Shown here in pieces: positions 54,037-62,286 of a stretch of 64,000 bases of DNA; the first letter of the stretch is position 1, and every line of letters starts with the position of its first letter. The notes under the pieces are model-generated. The model was not told the DNA's origin, did no database searches, and worked only from the letters and a program-made list of their open reading frames with translations. The stretch covers positions 124,001 to 188,000 of the forward strand of contig CALAJN010000007.1 in NCBI GenBank assembly GCA_937922675.1. The letters run 5' to 3'. This stretch comes from an uncultured Granulosicoccaceae bacterium (GTDB taxonomy: Bacteria; Pseudomonadota; Gammaproteobacteria; Granulosicoccales; Granulosicoccaceae). A program made the translations under genes and the position numbers.

Positions 54037-55329
54037 CTACCTCGCATCGCCTGGTGTCCGGCAGCCTTGCAGCTGTCCGTTCTCGGGTCTGCGCAAGTGC
54101 ACACGGGTGATCTCGCCGGTCAGGTCGTCCTGAGAGCGTGTAGAAACCCTAAAATAAGCAGGGGTATAGCCAGAAAATTCCAGCATGCCGTCGGTTTTCA
54201 GTCGCCCCCGCTCCCACAGTACCTCCGCGGTTGTCTCAATCGTTTGCTGCAAGCGAGCTTCGCGTAGGCGTTCGGCGAGCGCGTGCATTTCGCGACTGCG
54301 TGTTTTGCGTATCTCGACGGGCACAGGGTTGGCCATCGCTGCAGCGGCGGTGCCTTCGCGCTCGGAATACGCGAACACGTGCATGTCACCAAACGGTTGG
54401 CTGGCGACAAAGTCCATCGTGGTCTGCCATTCGTCGTCGGTCTCTCCGGGAAAGCCGCAGATCAGGTCGGTGGTGACGTTAAAGCCTGGAACACGCTCTC
54501 GAAGCTCGCTGAAGAGTCGGTCGAATTCCTCGGTGCGGCAGCGTCTTGCCATGCGTTTGAGTGTGCTGTTGCAGCCGGACTGCAAGGGCAGGTGCATATG
54601 TGGCATCACCCGTGTGTTCTCGAGTACCGAAAGAAAGCCTGGCGTCAGATCCCAGGGCTCGACCGAGGCAAAACGAATGCGCGGCATATCGGTATCGTCG
54701 AGCAGGGCACGCACCAGGGACTCCAGCGAGCTGCCGATATCGCTGCCATATCCGCCGACGTGCACCCCTGTGAGCACAATTTCCTTGATGCCAGAGGCGC
54801 ACAACTCGTTGACTTCTGCCACCAGATCCGCCATCGAGCGGCTGCGTTCCTCGCCGCGCGCCACGGTCACGATACAATAAGTACAGCGCCAACGACAGCC
54901 ATCCTGAATTTTTACGAAGGCGCGCTGACGGCTGCGTTGAAACAAGGCAGACTCGGCGGGGCGCGTGGCTGCTGCGGGCATTGCAGGATCAACAAAAGCT
55001 GAACGAGTCAGCGGCACCAGGCGCTCCTTGTCGGCGTTGGGCACGATCAGATCAATACCGTGAGCCGCGAGTGCATCGGTTGATTCGAGCTCGCTCCAAC
55101 ATCCTGTGAGCACTAGTTTTGCCGATGGGTTCTCACGTTGCAGCCGCGTCAGCTTGCGTCGCGACTTGGCGACGGCTTCACGTGTGACCGCACAGGAGTT
55201 AAGCACCAGAACGTCCGCTTCGTCAGCCGATGAGGCAATGTGGTCGCCCGCCTTGTCAAAGGCGGTCGCCCAGCGCTCGAGCTCGGCCTCGTTGAGACGG
55301 CAACCGAGTGCCGAAAGATGTACCCGCAT
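54037..55329 (-). CDS. mtaB: tRNA t6A37 methylthiotransferase MtaB
   Basis: MtaB adds a methylthio group to t6A at position 37 of ANN-decoding tRNAs. The 430-residue protein has the N-terminal UPF0004 domain (ALGCRLNEAELE, NSCAVTREA, TGCWSEL with three Cys for one iron-sulphur cluster), the radical-SAM motif DGCRWRCTYCIV near residue 145 (CxxxCxxC), LPLQSGC, and a C-terminal TRAM-like part (YFRVSTRSQDDLTGEITRVHL). Start: ATG at 55329, three codons inside the longest frame. It is divergent from the coiled-coil gene. Confidence 0.95.
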   Translation of the reverse strand: MRVHLSALGCRLNEAELERWATAFDKAGDHIASSADEADVLVLNSCAVTREAVAKSRRKLTRLQRENPSAKLVLTGCWSELESTDALAAHGIDLIVPNADKERLVPLTRSAFVDPAMPAAATRPAESALFQRSRQRAFVKIQDGCRWRCTYCIVTVARGEERSRSMADLVAEVNELCASGIKEIVLTGVHVGGYGSDIGSSLESLVRALLDDTDMPRIRFASVEPWDLTPGFLSVLENTRVMPHMHLPLQSGCNSTLKRMARRCRTEEFDRLFSELRERVPGFNVTTDLICGFPGETDDEWQTTMDFVASQPFGDMHVFAYSEREGTAAAAMANPVPVEIRKTRSREMHALAERLREARLQQTIETTAEVLWERGRLKTDGMLEFSGYTPAYFRVSTRSQDDLTGEITRVHLRRPENGQLQGCRTPGDAR

Positions 55330-55440
55330 GTAAAACACCTAAAAGTCGTTGCGCCGAGATTGTGGCGTAATCCTCTTTTCGCTACGATGCCACAGCCGCA
55401 TTAGAACGCAATCCCGCGTTTGTCAAAAGGATACGATTTC

Positions 55441-58400
55441 ATGTTCAGAGATTTCGAGAAGGCACCGAGCCGCTCGTCTTACCAACGGAAGTTCGTTTTG
55501 GCCGGTTTGGCCATACTCGCGTTGCTGACTGCCTGGATCGCGCGTTCAAACGTGGGCAACAAGTTTGCCTCGATTGAAGCAGAGAACGTCCAGCTCTCGA
55601 GTGAGTTCCAAAATGCCACCTTAGCCCTCGACACGACCACGACCGAGCTGGAAACAACGCGCGAGGCGCTGTCGCTGACTGAATCCCAACTGGCCACAGC
55701 TCAGGCCGAGCTTGAGGCCGCCAATGCCGAGCGCGAGACCATTGTTGCTGACCTGCAGGCACGCGCTGACGAGGCGCAAACTGCACTGACCGAACAGTCC
55801 GCATCGCTCGACACCGGCGCTGCTGAAATCGCCACCCTCACCGAGCAGCGCGATCTGTTGCTCGCAGACGTAGAGGCGACACAGGCAGAGCTTGAAGCCG
55901 CGCGGGCCGAAAGCGAGGCAATCATCTCGGATCTCAACCTGCGCATCGAGGCGCTCAATGGCGATCTTGTGGCCGCTCAGACACTTGCTGATGAGCGCGG
56001 TCTCACTATCAGTGAGCTGCAGGCCGGGCTTGCCGAAACCGGCGGCTCGCTAGAGGAGGCACAAGGGACTTATCAGTCTCTGCTGGGTATGTACGAGACC
56101 GACACCGTTGAGCTCAACGTCGAGCTCGGTGAGCTCGAAGCGCTTAAAGCCTCTCTGGAGGCCGACGTGTCTGGCCTGCGTGATCGCGTGGCGAGCACAG
56201 AAGAGGAGTTGATGAATACCCGCGGCACTCTTGTGATGACCGAGGAAAAGCTTGCGAGTACAGAGCTTGAGCTGGCGGGCACCGTTGAGGCGCTCAGTGC
56301 GTCCGAGGCCGAATTTGCCGAGCAGAACCTCGCACTGGCGGATCTGGGCGTGCAGCAAGACGATGCCAAGGCGCAGTTGGAAGAAACGCAGGTCAGTCTC
56401 GAGGCTGCGCGAGCCCAGCTTGAGGCGCGTACCGCCGAAATGGACAACCTGAACCGGCAGCTCGCGACCGTTCAGGCGGAGCTGGGTACAGCGGTGGGTG
56501 ACATTGCCGTTCAGCGTGAGGCCTTTGAGGCAGAACTCGCCGCGCTCGAGACGCAAGTAAGTGAAAAGGAGGCTGAGCTCAACGACGCAAAGGAGTCCCT
56601 GAATGCCGCCGAGAACGAACTGACCATAGCCCTGGGTTCACTCGATCGACGCGAGAACAACCTGGATCAAATGCGCACTCGGGTGCAATCCTTGATGTCC
56701 ACGAGCGAGGACAGCGGCGGTGCCGCTGAAGCAGCCCAAGCCGAGCTTGCATCGTTACAGGGTCAATATGACTCCGATATGGTCGCTCTGAACGCCGAGA
56801 TCGGGAACCTCGAAGCGCAACGCGAGGCGCTTCAAGTGGAAGTGGATATGCTCGGTGAGCAGGTCGTTGGACTGACTGATCAGGCTGAAACGCTGGGTGA
56901 TCAGAAGAGCGCATTGCAGCTCGCGCTGGGCAATTTGCAAACCGACTACGAAGCACTGGGGGCGAGTGCTGGCGACGCCGATTCCTTGAGCTCCGACCTG
57001 CAGTCATTACAAGCGTCACTGGCGGAGGCCGAGCAACAACGCGACACGCTGACAGAACAAAAGACCGCTCTTGAAGCCGAGGTTGAAGCAGCTCAAGCGG
57101 CCACCACTGAGGCTGAAGAGGCGCTCGCCTTGCTCGAAGGTGAGGCCAATGCCGCAGCCGAGAATCTGGCTGCACTCGAAGCTGACAAGGCCGCACTGAC
57201 AGAACGGGTGACCAACCTGGAAGGCGAGCTTGCGACCGCTACCGAGAATCTTGACGCTCTTTCCGCCGAGCAGGAGACGTTGTCGGCTGAACGCTCCAGC
57301 GCGGCCGAGAATCTGGTGGCCCTCGAGGAAGAAAAGCTCACTCTGACTGCAGACCTTGAAGCGCTGCGAGCAGAGAATATTGCGCTGAATTCACGCGTGG
57401 GTGAGCTCGAAGCCAGCGCGGCTGCCGAGATCCAGCAGTTTGCGAGCACCGCCGAGAGCGCATCATCTGACCTTGAGTCAGCGCGCAGTGATCTTGCGGC
57501 AAGCGAGCAAGCGGTTTTGTCGCTTGAGGGCGACGTGGCTGACCGGGACGCCACCATCGGCGAATTGCAGGCGCAGGTAGACACCCTCGACGCCGAGATT
57601 GTTGGCTTGCAGGCAGATCTTGCCTCCCGCCAAGGCGAGGTAGCGTCGCTGAGAGATGCGCTCGGTACGCGCTCTGATGCGCTTGAGGACGTACGCACCG
57701 AGCTGGCCGATGCACAGGAAGCGTCCGCAGAGGCGGAGGAAGCTCTGGCCCTGGCACGACCGACCATTCTGGAGTTGCGCTCGCGCGCCGGAGATCTTGA
57801 AACCCGCCTGTCCTCTGCTGGCACAGGATCGGCCGACCTTGAGGCGACCGTGCGGGCACGCGAAGGCGAGCTTGCCTCGTTGCGTGAGGCGCTCGGCTCT
57901 CGATCGGATGAGTTGGAGAATGTACGCTCACAACTGGCCGATGCCGAGGCCGCCGCTGCGGACTTTGAGGCGCAACTGGCTGCCTCCGGCTCGGGCGCTG
58001 CAGAACTCGAAGCATCTGTCGCGGCACGTGAAGGTGAGCTTGCGTCGCTCCGTGAGGCGCTTGGCTCTCGCTCGGATGAACTGGAGACTGTGCGTTCACA
58101 ACTGGCCGATGCCGAGGCCTTGGCCGCCGACGCGCAGGGCCAGATTCAGACATTGAGTGGTGATTCATCGGCGCTGATCGCGGAGCGCGATGCTCTGACG
58201 AGCGAGCGCGATGCCTTGCAAGCAGAGCTTGTGTCTCTATCCGCTGAGGTCGGTGATCTTGAAGCTCAGCTTGCTACCGCTCGTTCGGATGTGGAAACGG
58301 CAGCGGCAAACCTTGCCGACCTCGAGGCGCAACTTGCCGAGCGCGAGAGCGCGATGGCTGATTTGCAAGTGCAGCTTGATGAGCTGAATGCGTCTCTGGA

Positions 58401-59466
58401 AACAGCAGAAGCCGACAAAGTGGCGCTTGAAGAGGCCCGTGCGGCGCTGGAAGCCGAGCTCGGTGATGCGCAATCAAGTCTTGCCAGCAGTGCCGGTGAG
58501 CTATCTGCCTTGCAGGCCACATTGGAAAGCAATGATGCCGAGGCGGCCGCTCAGGCCGAAGCCTTGCAGGGTGAGGTCATCACTCTGGAAGAGCGTGTGG
58601 ATGCCCTTGAGGCCGATATCGGTGTGCTTGAAGGCGAGCTGGCCAGCATGACCGAAGCGCGAGATGCCCTCGCCGCCGAGAAGACTGCGCTTGAGGCCGA
58701 CTTGGCAGCCTTGCAAGAGTCGGAGGCATCGCTTGGTGCAGAAGTTGACGGTCTCAAGACGAGTGGCAGTGAGCTTGAAGCTCAGGTGTCATCGCTGGAA
58801 CAAGAGCGAGATGCGCTGATTGCAGAGATCGATAGCCTAAGGGCCAGCGGTGAGAGTCTTGACGCAACGATTGCCGAGCTGAACGGGCGTGTTGAGGATC
58901 TGGAAGCAGAGCTTGCAAGTGCCAACGCTGCGGTCTCCGAGCAGACCTCGATCGCCGAGAATCTCGCCGGCCGTCTGGCATCTGTTGATCAACAGGATGC
59001 AGCGGCAGCTCAAGGTGCCGAGCGGCTTCGCGACACTATTGAGCAACGCCTGGCAGATAATGGTGTTGAAAACAGCACCGTGACGGTTCGCGATGACAAT
59101 GGCGTGGTCGTGAACCTGGCAAGCTCGGCGCTGTTCAACTCAGGACGCGGGCGTTTGAGTGGAGCGGGTCGCGACTTGATGGGCCGCGTTGCCAATGCGC
59201 TTGGCGACCTTGACAACCAGATCGTGGTTGAAGGTCATACCGACAGTGTGCCGGTAACCGGCAATCTTGCGACTATCTTCCCCAGCAACTGGGAGCTCTC
59301 GGTGGCACGGGCCGCGAATGCAGTCAACTACCTGCAAACAACCGGTGGTCTGAATCCAGAGAGGTTGTCAGCACAAGGCTTTGGTCAATACCGCCCGGTT
59401 GCCAGCAATGGCACGCGAGAAGGTCGAGCTAGCAACCGCCGCGTTGAAGTGGTGGTCATGCCCTGA
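55441..59466 (+). CDS. Very long coiled-coil membrane protein with OmpA/MotB-like C-terminus
   Basis: The 1341-residue protein has a short basic N-terminus, one membrane helix at about residues 19-36 (FVLAGLAILALLTAWI), a coiled coil of about 1150 residues rich in Glu, Ala, Leu, Ser and Asp, and a C-terminal OmpA/MotB domain from about 1215 (VVVNLASSALFNSG; VEGHTDSVPVTG; RLSAQGFGQYRPVASN; ASNRRVEVVV). That domain binds peptidoglycan in relatives, so the protein probably links the inner membrane to the cell wall across the periplasm. The coil includes two near-identical 56-residue repeats. Start: ATG at 55441 with AAGGA upstream. No MotA/ExbB-like partner is adjacent. It stands as a single gene before the ubiX hairpin. 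Confidence 0.88.
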   Translation: MFRDFEKAPSRSSYQRKFVLAGLAILALLTAWIARSNVGNKFASIEAENVQLSSEFQNATLALDTTTTELETTREALSLTESQLATAQAELEAANAERETIVADLQARADEAQTALTEQSASLDTGAAEIATLTEQRDLLLADVEATQAELEAARAESEAIISDLNLRIEALNGDLVAAQTLADERGLTISELQAGLAETGGSLEEAQGTYQSLLGMYETDTVELNVELGELEALKASLEADVSGLRDRVASTEEELMNTRGTLVMTEEKLASTELELAGTVEALSASEAEFAEQNLALADLGVQQDDAKAQLEETQVSLEAARAQLEARTAEMDNLNRQLATVQAELGTAVGDIAVQREAFEAELAALETQVSEKEAELNDAKESLNAAENELTIALGSLDRRENNLDQMRTRVQSLMSTSEDSGGAAEAAQAELASLQGQYDSDMVALNAEIGNLEAQREALQVEVDMLGEQVVGLTDQAETLGDQKSALQLALGNLQTDYEALGASAGDADSLSSDLQSLQASLAEAEQQRDTLTEQKTALEAEVEAAQAATTEAEEALALLEGEANAAAENLAALEADKAALTERVTNLEGELATATENLDALSAEQETLSAERSSAAENLVALEEEKLTLTADLEALRAENIALNSRVGELEASAAAEIQQFASTAESASSDLESARSDLAASEQAVLSLEGDVADRDATIGELQAQVDTLDAEIVGLQADLASRQGEVASLRDALGTRSDALEDVRTELADAQEASAEAEEALALARPTILELRSRAGDLETRLSSAGTGSADLEATVRAREGELASLREALGSRSDELENVRSQLADAEAAAADFEAQLAASGSGAAELEASVAAREGELASLREALGSRSDELETVRSQLADAEALAADAQGQIQTLSGDSSALIAERDALTSERDALQAELVSLSAEVGDLEAQLATARSDVETAAANLADLEAQLAERESAMADLQVQLDELNASLETAEADKVALEEARAALEAELGDAQSSLASSAGELSALQATLESNDAEAAAQAEALQGEVITLEERVDALEADIGVLEGELASMTEARDALAAEKTALEADLAALQESEASLGAEVDGLKTSGSELEAQVSSLEQERDALIAEIDSLRASGESLDATIAELNGRVEDLEAELASANAAVSEQTSIAENLAGRLASVDQQDAAAAQGAERLRDTIEQRLADNGVENSTVTVRDDNGVVVNLASSALFNSGRGRLSGAGRDLMGRVANALGDLDNQIVVEGHTDSVPVTGNLATIFPSNWELSVARAANAVNYLQTTGGLNPERLSAQGFGQYRPVASNGTREGRASNRRVEVVVMP
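57862..58110. repeat. Tandem near-identical repeat in the coiled-coil gene
   Basis: Two copies of a segment encoding EGELASLREALGSRSDELE and RSQLADAEA start at about 57862 and 58030, 168 bases (56 residues) apart. The DNA is closely matched but not identical. A more diverged copy (GEVASLRDALGTRSDALE) lies about 220 bases upstream, so the coil seems to have grown by internal duplication. The 56-residue length equals eight heptads, so the coiled-coil register is kept. Confidence 0.8.
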
Positions 59467-59490
59467 TCGATTGCTGACATGATCGTTGTG

Positions 59491-59520
59491 GGCCACCCGA
59501 ACGCAGCGGTTCGGGTGGCC
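59491..59520 (+). promoter_or_regulatory. Strong hairpin just before ubiX
   Basis: A perfect 12-pair stem (GGCCACCCGAAC / GTTCGGGTGGCC) with a six-base loop (GCAGCG) ends five bases before the ubiX ATG. No T tract follows, so it is not a standard terminator, though it could end transcripts of the long gene upstream with a helper. The only purine-rich stretch that could act as the ubiX ribosome site (GGGTGG) is inside the right arm, so it may control ubiX translation. Confidence 0.7.
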
Positions 59521-59525
59521 ACATC

Positions 59526-60194
59526 ATGACGTCCAATCCGTCCCCGGAGTCATGTGCAGGGCCCACCGTGTGTGTTGCCCTGACCGGAGCTTCGGGGATT
59601 CAGTATGGCTTGCGTCTGATCGAGTGTCTGGTCAAAGCTGACGCTTGCGTGTACGTGCTGATGACCAAGGCGGCGCGGATCTGCATGGGTATGGATACCG
59701 ACATCCCGGTGCCGGCCCGCACGCGTGATGTACAGGTTGAATTCTCGGAGCGCTACGGTGCGCGTCCCGGTCAGCTACTCGCGTTTGGGCAGGAGGAGTG
59801 GACCGCTCCCATCGCCAGTGGCTCCGGCGCTCCGGACGCGATGGTTGTTTGTCCATGCACCACCGGCACGTTAGCAGCGCTTGCAGCCGGCACCTGCACC
59901 AACTTGTTGGAACGCGGTGCTGATGTGGTACTCAAGGAAAATCGTCGGCTGATTGTCATGCCGCGCGAGATGCCTTTCTCTGCCATACACTTGGAAAACA
60001 TGCTGCGCCTGTCGCGTGCCGGTGCTGTGATCATGCCGCCGAATCCCGCGTTTTATCAGCATCCGGAGAGCGTCGACGACATCATTGACTTTGTTGTGGC
60101 GCGTGTTCTGGATCAGTTGCACGTCAAACAGACCCTGATGCCGCGATGGGGTATTGACGAGGCAGACCCCACAGAGTCGACCCCACCGAGGTGA
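59526..60194 (+). CDS. ubiX: Flavin prenyltransferase UbiX
   Basis: UbiX attaches dimethylallyl to FMN to make prenylated FMN, the cofactor of the UbiD decarboxylase in ubiquinone synthesis. The 222-residue protein has VALTGASGIQYGLRL near the start, VVCPCTTGTLAALAAGTC with the family Cys, NLLERGADVVLKENRRLIVMPRE, and PFSAIHLENM. It carries about 14 extra residues before the conserved part; a GTG at 59568 with AGGG upstream could be the true start, and would free translation from the hairpin. The next gene begins four bases after its stop. Confidence 0.92.
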   Translation: MTSNPSPESCAGPTVCVALTGASGIQYGLRLIECLVKADACVYVLMTKAARICMGMDTDIPVPARTRDVQVEFSERYGARPGQLLAFGQEEWTAPIASGSGAPDAMVVCPCTTGTLAALAAGTCTNLLERGADVVLKENRRLIVMPREMPFSAIHLENMLRLSRAGAVIMPPNPAFYQHPESVDDIIDFVVARVLDQLHVKQTLMPRWGIDEADPTESTPPR

Positions 60195-60198
60195 ATTG

Positions 60199-60780
60199 AT
60201 GCAGTTGCCCTTGTTTCCCTTGTCAAGCATCGTGCTGCCTGGAGGCATCATGAAGCTGCGACTGTTCGAGCGTCGCTACATCGACATGGTGACCAATTGC
60301 TTTAGAACCGAAACAGGTTTTGGCATCTGCTTGATCAAGGACGGTAATGAGACAGGTGCGCCCTCATTGCCATACCCCTTGGGCACCCGGGTATCGATCG
60401 TCGATTTTGATCAGGGGGACGATGGGCTGTTGCATATCACCACCCAAGGCGAGGTCGAGTTTGAGTTATTGACCTATGCAGCCGATAAAAATCAGCTGCT
60501 GATTGGTGAGGTGTCCGAGTTGCCAGCCCAGGCTTCCGTGCCGATGTCGCCAGAGATCGAGCAGCTTGCGAGCAAACTGGAGCTGATCCTGACCTATGTT
60601 GAGCCTGAGATCAGTTTTGCGCAAAAGCGTCTCGATGATGCGGATTGGGTCTGCCACCGCCTGCTCGAGCTGCTCCCTCTGGCCCCGCAGGCAAAGTACG
60701 AACTGCTACAACTGAAAAGCAACCATGAACGCCTTGAGGCGCTATCCGCCTTCAAGATCGAGATTGGCCAAGGGTCTTGA
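60199..60780 (+). CDS. Lon-protease substrate-binding (LON N-domain) protein
   Basis: The 193-residue protein consists of one LON N-terminal domain, with LPLFPLSSIVLPGG at the start, RLFERRYIDMV and FGICLIKDG, followed by a helical tail. The AAA and protease parts of Lon are absent. Such stand-alone proteins occur widely; their role is unclear, perhaps in handling damaged proteins. The ATG at 60199 follows the ubiX stop directly, so they are probably one operon. The 3' end overlaps argA, which is convergent, by 29 bases. Confidence 0.9.
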   Translation: MQLPLFPLSSIVLPGGIMKLRLFERRYIDMVTNCFRTETGFGICLIKDGNETGAPSLPYPLGTRVSIVDFDQGDDGLLHITTQGEVEFELLTYAADKNQLLIGEVSELPAQASVPMSPEIEQLASKLELILTYVEPEISFAQKRLDDADWVCHRLLELLPLAPQAKYELLQLKSNHERLEALSAFKIEIGQGS

Positions 60781-62101
60781 TATAGACCTTGGAATTGCGC
60801 TGGCGATTGTAGGTGTCACGACGCTGCGCGGGTAGTGTTTCAGTAGAGGCTTCTGTGTAGCCGCGTTCAATAAACCAATGGCCGGTCCGCGTGCTCAATA
60901 AAAACACCCGTTCATAGCCGGCGCTCTGTGCACGCGCCTCAAGGTGAGACAACAAGGCATCTGCACGGCCGGCACGTCGGTAATCAGGATGCGTGGCAAT
61001 GCAGCCAATCTCGGCGCTTTTTGCATCGCTCAGGGTGAACAAAGCCGCACAGGCGATGATGAGGCCATCGCGTTCGCTGACGACAAAGTCTGCGATATCG
61101 AGCTCAAGCTGCTCACGGCTGCGCGTTGCAAGCGTGCCTTCATCCTGCAGCGGCGCGATCAGTGCAATGATGCCGCCAACATCCTCGATGCTGGCCGCTC
61201 GTACCGACTCCCAACGATCAAGCGTTACCAGCGTCCCGCTGCCGTCGCGTGTGAACAACTCGCGCAGCAGTGCATCAGGCTCATGCTCACTCAACAAGTG
61301 CACTCGTTCAACACCTGCTGTGCTGGCTGCCGCGGCATGCGCGAGCACCCGGTACAGACGCGAGTCGTCTGGCTCATCGCGCATCAGCTGCTCCAATCGA
61401 GTGGCATCGAGCTCGCGGAGCAGGGTGGTGGCGTTATCGGTTGGCAAACGGTCGAGCAGGTAGATCAACTTGTCTGCGCCGAGAGCGACGGCGGTTCTCT
61501 CGGCTACCTCGTCTACGGTCAGATTGAAGATCTCGCCCGTCAGCGAATGACCGATCGGACTCTGCAACACCAGATGCCCGGCGTCGAGCAGGGTACGAAT
61601 GGCGTCAGCCTGCACCTCACGGATGGATCCTGTGTGTTGAAAGTCGACTCCGTTGTGTACACCAAAGGGGCGCGCACTCACGAAATTGCCGGAGCTGACC
61701 GACAAATGGGCGCCGGCCATGGGTGTGTTGGGCAGGCCGGCTGAAAGACGCGCCTCCAGATCGGTACGAGCGACACCTGTGGCGCTGACAATCGCCTCGA
61801 GCGCCGGGTCATCGGTGACGCGACGCCCATCTACGCGCACTGATTTTGCAGCCAGCAGGTTATCCACTTGCGAGCGCAGCCCAAAACACAACACCAGCTT
61901 CAGCCCCAGATGGTGCAGCAGGGCGAGATCGTGGATCAGTGTATCGATGGCCTCGCCGGTCAGTACCGACCCCGGCACAGCGATTACCAGCGTGGCATCA
62001 CGATGGGCACGAATATAGGGTGAGGCATCACGAAACCAGGCGATCGCGCTGCGGTCGAAATCTCCGCCAGCCTTGCGTGACGTGTGATCCTCTGGGCTCA
62101 T
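60752..62101 (-). CDS. argA: N-acetylglutamate synthase ArgA
   Basis: ArgA makes N-acetylglutamate, the first step of arginine synthesis. The 449-residue protein has an amino-acid-kinase-like domain (residues 20-280; LVLCFGLRSQVDNLLA, GVDFQHTGSIREVQ) and a C-terminal GNAT acetyltransferase domain (IGCIATHPDYRRAGRADALLSHLE with the acetyl-CoA loop, then FFIERGYTE-like WFIERGYTEAS). The kinase-like part probably carries the arginine feedback site. ATG at 62101 is preferred over a TTG at 62113. It pairs in function with carAB in this window. Confidence 0.95.
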   Translation of the reverse strand: MSPEDHTSRKAGGDFDRSAIAWFRDASPYIRAHRDATLVIAVPGSVLTGEAIDTLIHDLALLHHLGLKLVLCFGLRSQVDNLLAAKSVRVDGRRVTDDPALEAIVSATGVARTDLEARLSAGLPNTPMAGAHLSVSSGNFVSARPFGVHNGVDFQHTGSIREVQADAIRTLLDAGHLVLQSPIGHSLTGEIFNLTVDEVAERTAVALGADKLIYLLDRLPTDNATTLLRELDATRLEQLMRDEPDDSRLYRVLAHAAAASTAGVERVHLLSEHEPDALLRELFTRDGSGTLVTLDRWESVRAASIEDVGGIIALIAPLQDEGTLATRSREQLELDIADFVVSERDGLIIACAALFTLSDAKSAEIGCIATHPDYRRAGRADALLSHLEARAQSAGYERVFLLSTRTGHWFIERGYTEASTETLPAQRRDTYNRQRNSKVYIKTLGQSRS

Positions 62102-62286
62102 TAGCCCGTCCAATGTAGTGACATAGTGAGAGATATCTTCTCGACTGGTGGCAACAACTATCCTCGATTGTAGCGATCACTGCCGCGCAAGCTGGTCCGC
62201 TTGGTGCAGATAGAGAATTGCATGCCGGTTTTTCGCAGTGCTAGCTCGCATTTTGCGGGCATAAATCCACCCAGATTCCAGACATC
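62102..62286. other. Divergent gap between argA and the protease gene
   Basis: The 185-base gap should hold promoters for both genes. No arginine-repressor-like box is evident by eye. A 13-base sequence, TGCCGCGCAAGCT, appears at 62181-62193 and again at 62320-62332 inside the start of the protease gene, where a related GCCGCGCAA copy lies directly before it. Confidence 0.4.

Noticed and set aside
55441-59466. Zorya-type defence component or flagellar MotB
   Set aside because: There is no MotA/ZorA partner and the coil is far longer than in MotB or ZorB; only the C-terminal domain is shared.
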